A stretch of 29,761 nucleotides of DNA from JBGQBN01 sp041494805 (GCA_041494805.1 JBGQBN010000057.1:1-29761); one strand, 5' to 3'. Shown: positions 7,583-14,422, counted from the stretch's first letter. Notes: generated by a model not told the origin, from the sequence alone. Numbers and translations are program-made.

Positions 7583-8092
7583 TCAGGTCTGGCGCGCATT
7601 CGTTTCCCCAAAGAGCCTCGTAAGCACGTCTTCCATCTTCTCCAGCTCTTCGAATCTAGTGCTTGGAACGAGGCGGTGATTTCGGCGAGGTGGACGCTCT
7701 CCTTTTTTGTTGTGGGTCGCTCGTAGGGGAATTTCGTAACCGTCCATCGGAGGCAATGGTTCACCCGGTGCCCCTCCGAACCAGAAGAAAGGTCCCATAT
7801 CAAGGTGCTCTGTCACCCGAATCCAGATCACACACCCACTCGGCTTGTCAGCCAAAGCCAGCGACACAGACACGTCGCCGGGCTTTTTCGAGGTTCCAGT
7901 CTTGAACTGGATATGGCGGACAACCCGACCTTGTGCCATCACAAGATCGTAGCCGTGAGCGTCAAACTCGGAACGCAACACTTCTACATCGACAACACCA
8001 TTTCGCCACAAGAAGCGGAGTGCATCGCCGACGAAAGCATGTTCTACAATCCGCTCTCGCAGCGTCGAATATATGGAATCTTTTTCCGGCAT
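7583..8092 (-). CDS. PD-(D/E)XK nuclease-like protein
   Basis: A 169-residue protein read from ATG 8092, with AAGGGG about 13 bases upstream. ATG 8104 or GTG 8143 would add 4 or 17 residues; GTG 8143 overlaps the TGA of the upstream UVR-tail frame. The layout fits a PD-(D/E)XK fold: helix with E17 (RERIVEHAFVGDALRFLW), then HGYDLVM (D49) and HIQFKTG (Q62-x-K64), the D...QxK variant of the motif. The downstream segment VSLALADKPSGCVIWIRV is characteristic of a conserved stand-alone family I recall from scattered bacterial genomes, often beside mobile elements. It could cut DNA, but no experimental function is known to me. Its neighbours are a CHAT protease gene downstream and REP/uvrB-tail repeats upstream. 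Confidence 0.7.
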   Translation of the reverse strand: MPEKDSIYSTLRERIVEHAFVGDALRFLWRNGVVDVEVLRSEFDAHGYDLVMAQGRVVRHIQFKTGTSKKPGDVSVSLALADKPSGCVIWIRVTEHLDMGPFFWFGGAPGEPLPPMDGYEIPLRATHNKKGERPPRRNHRLVPSTRFEELEKMEDVLTRLFGETNARQT

Positions 8093-8205
8093 CTGAGACC
8101 ACATTCCCCTTACGATTGACGTCCTTACCGCCGAGTGCCTCACCCTAACGACGTCTTTTCGACATTAGGGTTGGGACTCCGACTTTCGTTTGTCCCACCC
8201 CACAA

Positions 8206-8361
8206 GCACGGAAACAAAAATTCCTTAGTCCGAAGTTCCTTAATCGTATCCGGCAATTTCGCCGCTTTCTCAAACTCAAACCGCTTGGCCGCTTCCCGCA
8301 TATCACTTTCTAGCTTGACGATGTAGGCGTCAAGGTCTTCCTGTGACTTGAAATCGGGCAT
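8206..8361 (-). pseudogene. uvrB 3'-end duplicate, copy 1 (UVR motif)
   Basis: The sequence is a diverged copy of the last ~160 bases of uvrB (10273-10430). Its ATG at 8361 opens MPDFKSQEDLDAYIVKLESD and continues through the UVR helices to KELRTKEFLF. The parent stop codon is lost, so the frame reads on to a TGA at 8142-8140 (73 codons in all). That TGA overlaps a possible GTG start of the nuclease-like gene. Similarity to parent DNA extends slightly past the old stop (GTCCCACC...ACAAGC...AAACAAAAATTCC), so it was copied as DNA. It is the most diverged of the three copies. Confidence 0.8.
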
Positions 8362-8405
8362 GCCCTCACTGCGGCGATCCCAACCTCAAAAGCAAAGTCA
8401 AAGGC

Positions 8406-8425
8406 GGCGGACAAGAGTGTCCGCC
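8406..8425. repeat. REP hairpin R1
   Basis: A perfect 8-bp stem, GGCGGACA-AGAG-TGTCCGCC, followed by CCCACACG and preceded by AAAGTCAAAGGC. It separates uvrB-tail copies 1 and 2 and has the same orientation as R2, R3, R5 and R7. Confidence 0.85.
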
Positions 8426-8471
8426 CCACACGTTCATCAACCGGACCTTCGGTTGTCTCACCCTTGCAAGC

Positions 8472-8630
8472 TCAGTCAAACAGAAACTCTTTCGTCCTCA
8501 ACTCCTTGATCATATCCCTCAGCTTCGCCGCCTTCTCAAACTCAAACCGCTTGGCAGCCGCTTCCCGCATATCGCTTTCCAGTTTGCCAACATAAATATC
8601 CAACTCTTCCTGTGACTTGAAATCGGGCAT
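8472..8630 (-). CDS. UVR-motif mini-ORF, uvrB 3'-end duplicate copy 2
   Basis: This copy of the uvrB tail keeps an intact 52-codon frame from ATG 8630 to TGA 8474-8472. It opens MPDFKSQEELDIYVGKLESD and includes REAAAKRFEFEKAAKLRDMI, with one extra Ala compared with the parent. In UvrB the UVR motif contacts UvrC, so a free UVR peptide could in principle bind UvrC. GAGG is close to the ATG but is inherited from the parent coding sequence, where it is not a start signal. No promoter is evident, so expression is doubtful. It is flanked by REP hairpins R1 and R2. Confidence 0.4.
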   Translation of the reverse strand: MPDFKSQEELDIYVGKLESDMREAAAKRFEFEKAAKLRDMIKELRTKEFLFD

Positions 8631-8674
8631 GCCCTCACTGCGGCGCTCCCAACCTCGAAAGCAAAGTCAAAGGC

Positions 8675-8694
8675 GGCGGACAAGAGTGTCCGCC
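8675..8694. repeat. REP hairpin R2
   Basis: Same perfect stem-loop as R1 (GGCGGACA-AGAG-TGTCCGCC), 269 bases further on. The flanking spacer is nearly identical to that of R1 (CACACGTTCATCAACCGGAC on the right). Confidence 0.85.
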
Positions 8695-8740
8695 CCACAC
8701 GTTCATCAACCGGACCTTCGGTTGTCTCACCCTTGCAAGC

Positions 8741-8895
8741 TCAGTCAAACAAAAACTCTTTCGTCCGCAACTCCTTGATCGTATCCCTCAGCATCGCGGC
8801 CTTCTCAAACTCAACCGCTTGGCCGCTTCCCGCATATCGCTTTCCAGTTTGCCAACATAAATATCCAACTCTTCCTGTGACTTGAACTCGGGCAT
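8741..8895 (-). pseudogene. uvrB 3'-end duplicate, copy 3 (frameshifted)
   Basis: A third copy of the uvrB tail, opening at ATG 8895 with MPEFKSQEELDIYVGKLESD. One base is missing from the TTTGAG run near 8810, so the frame shifts after REAAKR and ends early at a TGA. It is closest in sequence to copy 2; both share the same right junction (GGCATGCCCTC followed by ACTGCGGCGCTCCC) and the same spacer up to the next REP. The single-base deletion means no UVR peptide can be made. Confidence 0.8.
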
Positions 8896-8939
8896 GCCCT
8901 CACTGCGGCGCTCCCAACCTCAAAAGCAAAGTCAAAGGC

Positions 8940-8959
8940 GGCGGACAAGAGTGTCCGCC
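8940..8959. repeat. REP hairpin R3
   Basis: Identical stem-loop to R1 and R2, 265 bases after R2. On its right, CTGTGATCTGAACTTGGGCATGCCC (about 8967-8992) resembles the uvrB-tail junction again, indicating a fourth, almost fully deleted unit. Confidence 0.85.
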
Positions 8960-9005
8960 CCACACGGCTGTGATCTGAACTTGGGCATGCCCCCTCCTCG
9001 CGCAA

Positions 9006-9302
9006 CTATGTCGTGCCTTCATCGGATTGGGCCTTCATGTAGGAGCGCAAGATGGCGTTGATGCGGGTCTGGTAGCCGCTGCCGGCCTTCTTGAGCCATT
9101 GCACAACATCATGGTCAACCCGGATGGTCAGGCGGTCTTTGGGCTCCGGCATACGGAGTTTGGCGGTCTTCCAGAACGATTTACCCAGCTTGGGGATGTC
9201 GGAGTCGTCGATGGCCGCATCACCCATCTGGCGCAAGCGTCTGAAGTCAGTCTCGCCCTTGGTCCGCGCTCTTGAGGTGGTTCGCGTAATCTTGCCTTTC
9301 AT
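9006..9302 (-). CDS. BrnA-family antitoxin, orphan
   Basis: A 98-residue protein read from ATG 9302 (MKGKITRTTSRARTKG); the frame is open further upstream, but that part carries the promoter. The core, DDSDIPKLGKSFWKTAKLRM followed by KDRLTIRVDHDVVQWLKKAG and GYQTRINAILRSYM, is a textbook BrnA/DUF4415 ribbon-helix-helix antitoxin. BrnA normally follows and overlaps brnT, neutralises the BrnT ribonuclease and represses the operon. Here only ~160 bases separate the start from the REP hairpin R4 and no BrnT frame is present, so the toxin has been lost or lies elsewhere. A good -35/-10 pair with a palindrome on the -10 lies just upstream, which suggests that the gene is still expressed and autoregulated. 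Confidence 0.85.
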   Translation of the reverse strand: MKGKITRTTSRARTKGETDFRRLRQMGDAAIDDSDIPKLGKSFWKTAKLRMPEPKDRLTIRVDHDVVQWLKKAGSGYQTRINAILRSYMKAQSDEGTT

Positions 9303-9319
9303 GGCGACGTGGACGCTTC

Positions 9320-9362
9320 TTGTATATGCACAAAGCGTACATACGCTATTGCCGGCGGTCAA
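9320..9362 (-). promoter_or_regulatory. Promoter and palindromic operator of the brnA-like gene
   Basis: On the minus strand, TTGACC (complement of 9357-9362) is followed after exactly 17 bases by TACGCT (complement of 9334-9339). A perfect palindrome, AGCGTA-CA-TACGCT (9334-9347), covers the -10, and a second dyad, TTGT-N6-ACAA, lies at 9320-9333. Overlap of operator and -10 is the usual autorepression arrangement of ribbon-helix-helix antitoxins. Confidence 0.6.
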
Positions 9363-9460
9363 GCTCTTCTGGTTTTTGGCGGCGACTTTTTACAACCATA
9401 GACACATCGAACTGTTCATTCGTCACAGACAGAGATCACAGGTTTCCGGTGCAATGACCC

Positions 9461-9573
9461 GTGTGGGGCGGACACTCTTGTCCGTCGCTTTTGACTTTGA
9501 CTATTTGGGCAGGGGCCGATCCGGCTTTGAAAACCAAGGTCAAAGGCGACGGACAGGAGTGTCCGTCCCACAC
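9461..9573. repeat. Inverted REP pair R4/R5 (BIME-like)
   Basis: R4 (9467-9486, GGCGGACA-CTCT-TGTCCGTC) and R5 (9548-9567, GACGGACA-GGAG-TGTCCGTC) face each other. The outer CGTGTGGG...TTTGAC and GTCAAAG...CCCACACG sequences form an inverted repeat with arms of about 37 bases. This is the paired arrangement expected of REP elements mobilised by a RAYT enzyme. It ends a few bases before the RAYT start codon. Confidence 0.85.
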
Positions 9574-9583
9574 GAGCAACTAG

Positions 9584-10096
9584 ATGCCCAACCGTACGCT
9601 CGACAGGAAATATGAATATCGGCGCAAGCTGCCGCATTATCAGAAAGTGGGACGAGCATTGTTCGTCACATTTTGCAAGGGCAACCGACATCCTTTTTCG
9701 CCGGAAGCCCGAGACGCGGTGCTCCAGCACTGTTTGCATGATCATGGGAAACGCTATCAACTGCATGCTGCGGTAGTGATGCCGGATCATGTCCATCTTC
9801 TGCTTACGCCGTTGCTCGATGAGAAGGGCTGGCCTTACGCTCTGCCTTTAATTCTGAAGATGCTCAAGGGGACGTCAGCCCGGAGCGTCAATAAGGCCAT
9901 GGGCTCCGGCGGCCCAGTCTGGCAGGAAGAGTCATTTGACCATGTGTTGCGATCGCAGGAGAGTCTCGAGGAGAAACTGGAGTACCTCCGGCAAAACCCC
10001 GTGCGACGGGGACTGGCTAAGAGACCTGGGGACTATCCGTGGCTGTGGGTCGAGCAAGACACGTGTGGGGCGGACACTCTTGTCCGCCGCCTTTGA
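9584..10096 (+). CDS. REP-associated tyrosine transposase (RAYT, Y1 HUH family)
   Basis: A 170-residue protein. The HUH motif is in HAAVVMPDHVHLLLTPL, where two His residues bind metal. The catalytic Tyr is in the conserved helix EKLEYLRQNPVRRGL. GPVWQEESFDHVLRS is the typical segment between them. RAYTs are single-copy IS200/IS605-related enzymes that nick and mobilise REP hairpins as single strands. The gene is bracketed by inverted REP pairs R4/R5 and R6/R7, and its last codons (after DYPWLWVEQD) are read from REP R6. The native C-terminus may therefore have been replaced when the REP arrived. Length and motifs suggest an active enzyme. It is the best candidate to have shaped the uvrB-tail/REP array 600-1200 bases away. 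Confidence 0.9.
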   Translation: MPNRTLDRKYEYRRKLPHYQKVGRALFVTFCKGNRHPFSPEARDAVLQHCLHDHGKRYQLHAAVVMPDHVHLLLTPLLDEKGWPYALPLILKMLKGTSARSVNKAMGSGGPVWQEESFDHVLRSQESLEEKLEYLRQNPVRRGLAKRPGDYPWLWVEQDTCGADTLVRRL

Positions 10097-10225
10097 CGTT
10101 GATGCTTTTTTGCAGTTACTGGGAAAGTGTGCACCAAGCTGCGTTTGAGCCTGGGTTCGCGGACCCCGCTCCCAATCTCTCAAAGCAAAGTCAAAAGCGA
10201 CGGACAAGAGTGTCCGTCCCACACA
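10061..10225. repeat. Inverted REP pair R6/R7 (BIME-like)
   Basis: R6 (10069-10088, GGCGGACA-CTCT-TGTCCGCC) overlaps the end of the RAYT gene. R7 (10199-10218, GACGGACA-AGAG-TGTCCGTC) lies in opposite orientation 50-70 bases from the uvrB stop. The outer CGTGTGGG and CCCACACA ends match those of R4/R5. R7 plus its right spacer and the uvrB tail has the same order as each unit of the 8206-8995 array, marking it as the parent arrangement. Confidence 0.85.
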
Positions 10226-10272
10226 CTCACCAATCGGGGCACTCTGACTCGGCTGGTCCCACCGTCACAAGC

Positions 10273-12264
10273 TTACGCAAACAAAAATTCCTTAGTCCTC
10301 AACTCCTTGATCGTATCCCTCAACTTTGCCGCCTTCTCGAACTCAAACCGCTTGGCCGCTTCCCGCATGTCACTTTCTAATTTGCCCACATAAACATCCA
10401 ACTCTTCCTGTGACTTGAACTCGGGCATGCCCTCGGCTTCGCCGCCGGTCAGATCGGTGTAATCGGCTTCGATGATTCTGGCCAGCGACATCTCCAGCGG
10501 CCGCACAATCGATTCCGGCGTGATCCCATTGGCCTCGTTATACGCTTGCTGGATAGCGCGCCGCCGGTCGGTCTCGCCCATGGCTTTCTTCATCGAGTCG
10601 GTCATGCGGTCGGCGTAGAAAATCGCCCTGCCGTTCAGATTGCGGGCGCAGCGGCCCACCGTCTGGATCAGCGATCCGCTCGAGCGCAGGAAACCTTCTT
10701 TGTCTGCATCCAGGATCGCCACCAGCGAAACTTCGGGCAGATCCAGGCCCTCACGCAGCAGGTTGATACCAATCAGCACATCGAACTCGCCTTTGCGCAA
10801 GTCGCGCAGAATCTTTACGCGCTCGAGAGTTTCGATCTCCGAGTGCATGTAGCGGCACTTGACACCTACTTCGCTGTAATACTCGGCCAGGTCCTCAGCC
10901 ATGCGCTTGGTCAGCGTGGTCACCAGAACTCTTTCGCCGCGGGTGACTCGCTCGCGAATTTCGTGCAGCAGATCGTCGATCTGTCCCTTCACTGGACGCA
11001 CTTCGACCGGAGGATCCACCAGCCCGGTAGGCCGGATGACTTGCTCCACCACAACCCCCGCAGACTTGGTCAGCTCATAAGGGCCCGGAGTGGCTGAGAC
11101 GTAGACTATCTGGTTCATGCGGTGCTCAAACTCTTCAAAAGTCAGTGGCCGGTTGTCGAGCGCGGAAGGCAGGCGGAACCCGTATTCCACGAGCGTCTCC
11201 TTGCGCGAACGGTCGCCGTGATACATGCCATGCAACTGGGGTACGGTCTGGTGCGACTCGTCGATGAACATCATGTAGTCACGCGGAAAATAGTCGAGCA
11301 GCGTAGGCGGCGGCTCGCCCGGCAAACGGCCGGTGAAGTGACGCGAATAGTTTTCAATGCCATGGCAATAGCCCATGGCTTTGATCATCTCGAGATCGTA
11401 CATGGTGCGCTGGTGCACCCGTTGCGCCTCGACCAGGTGTCCCTGCTTCTCCAGTTCCGCTTCCCACCAAGTCAGCTCTTCCTTGATCGTCTGGGCGGCC
11501 TTGGCCCGGGTTTCTTCCTTCATGACGTAGTGGGTCTTAGGATAGATGGGCAGCCGCATGTACTTCTGCTTGACCGTGCCGAACAGCGGATCAATCTGCG
11601 AAAGCGAGTCCACCTCATCGCCAAAAAGCTCGACGCGATACGCCATGTCGTCATAAGTAGGAAAAACTTCGATCACATCGCCGCGCACCCGGAAAGTGCC
11701 GCGCCGGAAGTCGCCGTCAGTGCGCTCGTAAAGGATTTCCACCAGCTTGCGAGTGATGTCCTCGCGCTTGATCTTCTGCCCTTTTTCCAGGAAGAGCAGC
11801 ATGCCGTAATAGGCCTCGGGCGAACCCAGGCCATAGATGCAGCTTACCGAGGCCACGATCAAACAGTCGCGGCGCTCGAACAGCGAACGGGTCGCCGACA
11901 GCCGCAGCCTGTCCAGTTCGTCATTGATGGTGGCTTCTTTTTCGATATACAGATCGGCCGCGGGAACATACGCTTCCGGTTGATAGTAGTCATAATAAGA
12001 AACGAAGTATTCCACTGCATTGTGCGGAAAGAAACTCTTGAACTCGTGATAGAGCTGCGCTGCCAGGGTCTTGTTGTGCGCCATGACAATCGTCGGCCGG
12101 TTGGCCTGCTCGATGACCTTGGCCATGGTGTACGTCTTGCCCGATCCAGTCACGCCCAGTAGCACCTGGTGCTGCTCGCGGTCGAAGACACCCTTGGTCA
12201 AGGACTCGATCGCCTTGGCCTGATCGCCACGGGGTTTGTAATCACTGACTAGTCTGAAGTCCAT
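10273..12264 (-). CDS. uvrB: UvrABC excinuclease subunit B
   Basis: A 663-residue DNA-repair helicase-like protein that verifies damage delivered by UvrA and recruits UvrC. The start is ATG 12264 (MDFRLVSDYKPRGDQ), the canonical UvrB beginning; the frame extends upstream but without homology. Visible motifs are Walker A LLGVTGSGKT (36-44), the damage-probing beta-hairpin YFVSYYDYYQPEAY (86-99), DESH in MMFIDESHQT, helicase motif V/VI NLLREGLDLPEVSLVAILD and QTVGRCARN, and a C-terminal UVR motif (EFKSQEELDVYVGKL to KELRTKEFLF) that binds UvrC. Length and motifs are complete, so it should be functional. Its last ~160 bases are the source of the tandem duplicates at 8206-8895. A TATAAT lies upstream on the minus strand. 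Confidence 0.98.
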   Translation of the reverse strand: MDFRLVSDYKPRGDQAKAIESLTKGVFDREQHQVLLGVTGSGKTYTMAKVIEQANRPTIVMAHNKTLAAQLYHEFKSFFPHNAVEYFVSYYDYYQPEAYVPAADLYIEKEATINDELDRLRLSATRSLFERRDCLIVASVSCIYGLGSPEAYYGMLLFLEKGQKIKREDITRKLVEILYERTDGDFRRGTFRVRGDVIEVFPTYDDMAYRVELFGDEVDSLSQIDPLFGTVKQKYMRLPIYPKTHYVMKEETRAKAAQTIKEELTWWEAELEKQGHLVEAQRVHQRTMYDLEMIKAMGYCHGIENYSRHFTGRLPGEPPPTLLDYFPRDYMMFIDESHQTVPQLHGMYHGDRSRKETLVEYGFRLPSALDNRPLTFEEFEHRMNQIVYVSATPGPYELTKSAGVVVEQVIRPTGLVDPPVEVRPVKGQIDDLLHEIRERVTRGERVLVTTLTKRMAEDLAEYYSEVGVKCRYMHSEIETLERVKILRDLRKGEFDVLIGINLLREGLDLPEVSLVAILDADKEGFLRSSGSLIQTVGRCARNLNGRAIFYADRMTDSMKKAMGETDRRRAIQQAYNEANGITPESIVRPLEMSLARIIEADYTDLTGGEAEGMPEFKSQEELDVYVGKLESDMREAAKRFEFEKAAKLRDTIKELRTKEFLFA

Positions 12265-12304
12265 GAGGCAGCATCTAGCTTTTAGCTTCCGACGGCCCGC
12301 GTAG

Positions 12305-12344
12305 GGACAGCCGCCTTCGGCTGTCCAGCCGAGCGCAGCTCGGC
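12305..12344. repeat. Two GC-rich hairpins in the uvrB leader
   Basis: GGACAGCCG-CCTT-CGGCTGTCC (12305-12326) is followed at once by GCCGAGC-GCA-GCTCGGC (12328-12344). They lie between the predicted uvrB -10 and its start codon, so they would be transcribed in the leader. They resemble dispersed acidobacterial intergenic hairpins more than a riboswitch. Confidence 0.5.
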
Positions 12345-12392
12345 AGTCCCGAGGCCTCTCAGGACACAATCCCGGCGGGTGGGCATCTCTCG

Positions 12393-12398
12393 ATTATA
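12393..12398 (-). promoter_or_regulatory. Predicted -10 element of uvrB
   Basis: The minus strand carries a perfect TATAAT (complement of ATTATA at 12393-12398), about 129 bases upstream of the uvrB start. No good -35 is visible at the expected distance. No LexA-type box was recognised. Confidence 0.4.
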
Positions 12399-12445
12399 AC
12401 GCGACTGGAAAAGCTTCTTTGCGTGGCGGGCCCTCAAAGCAAAGC

Positions 12446-12470
12446 GGCGCGAGGATTGCGTCCTCGCGCC
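12446..12470 (-). terminator. Hairpin terminator after the receiver-TonB gene
   Basis: A 10-bp perfect stem, GGCGCGAGGA-TTGCG-TCCTCGCGCC, lies 28 bases past the stop codon at 12498 on the minus strand. It is followed by GCTTTGCTTTG, a weak T-rich tail. It separates this gene from uvrB. Confidence 0.6.
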
Positions 12471-12497
12471 GTGTGCGGTTCCCCACTGAGATGCCGC

Positions 12498-14414
12498 TTA
12501 TGGGAGCTTGAAATTCACTGTGATCTGGGTCTGGATTTCGACGGGTTCACCGTTCAGGTAGTACGGCTTGTACTTCCACTGCCGGACTGCAGCCATGGCT
12601 GCGCGCGCCAGCTGTTGATCTCCGCTTAACAATTTGACCTCGGCGATGTTGCCTGCTTTGTCGATGCTGGCCTGAAGCTGGACGGCGCCCTGAGTGCGCA
12701 TTTGCAAGGCTTGTGGAGGATAGACGGGCTGCACCTTCTTCAGCAGCATGCCTTGTGTGACCCCCTGCGACACTCTCAACGTCTGCTGAATCGGCTTGGG
12801 CACACTCACCGGAGTCGTGCTCACGATCCCGGAGATAGTTTGCTCGCCGGTATTCGAACTAACGCCTAAGACGTCTGGATCTGGCGCTTGCACCGGTTCC
12901 GGAGCAGCTGGTTTCGGTGAAGGGTGGTTCGAGATCTCCTTCTTGACCACCAATGGTTCGGTCTTCTCGGCCGGGACTGGTTTCACCACCGGGGCATCGC
13001 TAGAGGCGACTATCGTGCCCTTGGCCGCAGAGGGTTTCCCACTCGGCGCGGTGGCAGTCTGCTCCGGTTCCGGGTTGTGATTCTCTTTGTCCGGGAATGC
13101 TTGCGACTGTGTGCCCGCGGGAGCGATCTCCTGCGGCTGCGAGTTTGGAACTTGCGGTGTTGGCGCAGGAGCCGGCGACTGCACCGGCGTGGCCGGTCTC
13201 TGCAGGCCAGGCATCTGGCTGCTGGGATGCATCCTGGTCCAGCCGAAGTATCCGGCGACAGCCACGGCGATCACGGCAACCGCAATGAACAACGTCTTCT
13301 TGCTGCCTCCGGCATCGGATGCTTCCTGGTTTTGGGTGTCACCAAGTGACGAGAATGTGGGTACCTCAACTGCAGGCATCGCCGTAAGCGAAGCTTCCTT
13401 GGCTGGACGTTTGGGCTTGCTTTCCTTGTCGGTTTCGGGTGCAGGCGCTATCGTCGCAGGCGGCCTGTGCTCGAACGTGTCAGCGCTTGGCCACGAAGCT
13501 TCCTTGGCAGGAGCAGGTGCGCTCGCTGTGCTGTGTCCGGCAGACATGCTGCCCGGGAACGGCCGGCTGTCAGTTATTCCTGCCGCATTCGTAACGCTGG
13601 CTCGCGGATCCGCTGCCTTACTCGCCACGGGCGAATCACTTTCCACTCTACCGGCAGCTTCGGCCGCGCGCCGCAGGGCTGAGGCCATCGGCTCCGAAAG
13701 CGGCTTGGAGACCGGCTGCCATGGGTATTCCTTCGAGCTGCCCGCACTCTTTGCCGCTGCCGGTTGCTTGTTCACAGTCGGCGCTGGATCTGGCATGGAC
13801 TCAAGCAGGGCCGCTTCTGCTGGCTCCGGCTCTGGAGTGGGGTCCTGCTCGACCTCGAAAGCGGAGGCCGCTACGGGCGGAATTGCGGCCGCAGGCGCTG
13901 TCTTTAAGGCTGCAAAAGATACGGCAGCTGGTTTTGGGGCCGGTGGAGCAGGAGGGGTCGGGCGTACCGAATCCAAGGGCTTAATTGCCGGCCGGGCTGA
14001 CGTTTCCGCCGCCAGTGGAGTTCCGCCCACGGGCTTGGCCGAATCCGCCTTGCGCAGCAAACCACGGGCCACTCGCAGCGTACCCTTGGACTGTTCCACG
14101 TTGATCGGTTTGGTCAAAACCAGATTCGCGCCGATCCGGAATGCCTTTGCGACCCCGGCCTGGCCCTCGACCACGGCTACGGCAAGGGAAGTTTGGTTGG
14201 AACCGGAGTTGCGTGCACTCTTGAACAAAAGGGTCGCATTCTGTTCGTTGTCGCAGTCCACTACCAGGGCATCGAAGTGTTGCGCCATCAACTTCTTAAC
14301 CGCCGCGAACGGTTCGTTGCAGGGCTCGACCGTGAAATCCAGTTCGGTGAGCACCTGGGTCACCACACGAGCCGTTTTGTCGTCCGGGCAGAAGAGTAGC
14401 GCTTGGTAGCTCAT
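12498..14414 (-). CDS. Receiver-like / TonB C-terminal fusion protein (energy transducer family)
   Basis: A 638-residue protein read from ATG 14414 (MSYQALLFCPDD). Residues 1-115 resemble a response-regulator receiver: the acidic pair D11-D12, DALVVDCDN with D53, and LTKP with K103, though the usual Ser/Thr switch position is hydrophobic. Residues ~120-370 are a long Pro/Ala/Glu-rich linker. One membrane span follows (KKTLFIAVAVIAVAVAGYFG, about 372-391), then another Pro-rich stretch. The last ~90 residues are a TonB C-terminal domain (LLKKVQPVYPPQALQMRTQG, then AAMAAVRQWKYKPYYLNGEP). The topology puts the receiver in the cytoplasm and TonB_C in the periplasm. It may transmit energy or a signal to outer-membrane receptors. 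No ExbB/ExbD is nearby. A -35/-10 pair ends right at the start codon. Confidence 0.85.
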   Translation of the reverse strand: MSYQALLFCPDDKTARVVTQVLTELDFTVEPCNEPFAAVKKLMAQHFDALVVDCDNEQNATLLFKSARNSGSNQTSLAVAVVEGQAGVAKAFRIGANLVLTKPINVEQSKGTLRVARGLLRKADSAKPVGGTPLAAETSARPAIKPLDSVRPTPPAPPAPKPAAVSFAALKTAPAAAIPPVAASAFEVEQDPTPEPEPAEAALLESMPDPAPTVNKQPAAAKSAGSSKEYPWQPVSKPLSEPMASALRRAAEAAGRVESDSPVASKAADPRASVTNAAGITDSRPFPGSMSAGHSTASAPAPAKEASWPSADTFEHRPPATIAPAPETDKESKPKRPAKEASLTAMPAVEVPTFSSLGDTQNQEASDAGGSKKTLFIAVAVIAVAVAGYFGWTRMHPSSQMPGLQRPATPVQSPAPAPTPQVPNSQPQEIAPAGTQSQAFPDKENHNPEPEQTATAPSGKPSAAKGTIVASSDAPVVKPVPAEKTEPLVVKKEISNHPSPKPAAPEPVQAPDPDVLGVSSNTGEQTISGIVSTTPVSVPKPIQQTLRVSQGVTQGMLLKKVQPVYPPQALQMRTQGAVQLQASIDKAGNIAEVKLLSGDQQLARAAMAAVRQWKYKPYYLNGEPVEIQTQITVNFKLP

Positions 14415-14422
14415 ACGAGGCA

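Noticed and set aside
8400..8960. Regularly spaced identical hairpins, possibly a CRISPR array
   Set aside because: The period is ~267 bases and the spacers are homologous copies of uvrB, not unique 30-40-base spacers. No cas genes are present.
9091..10380. Open frames containing VGRTLLSVAFDF or SDGQECPSHT
   Set aside because: These are translations of REP hairpins R4-R7 and run antisense to or across real genes.
12305..12344. Hairpins in the uvrB leader as a riboswitch
   Set aside because: They are simple adjacent perfect hairpins without a conserved junction or pseudoknot, and resemble dispersed repeats.
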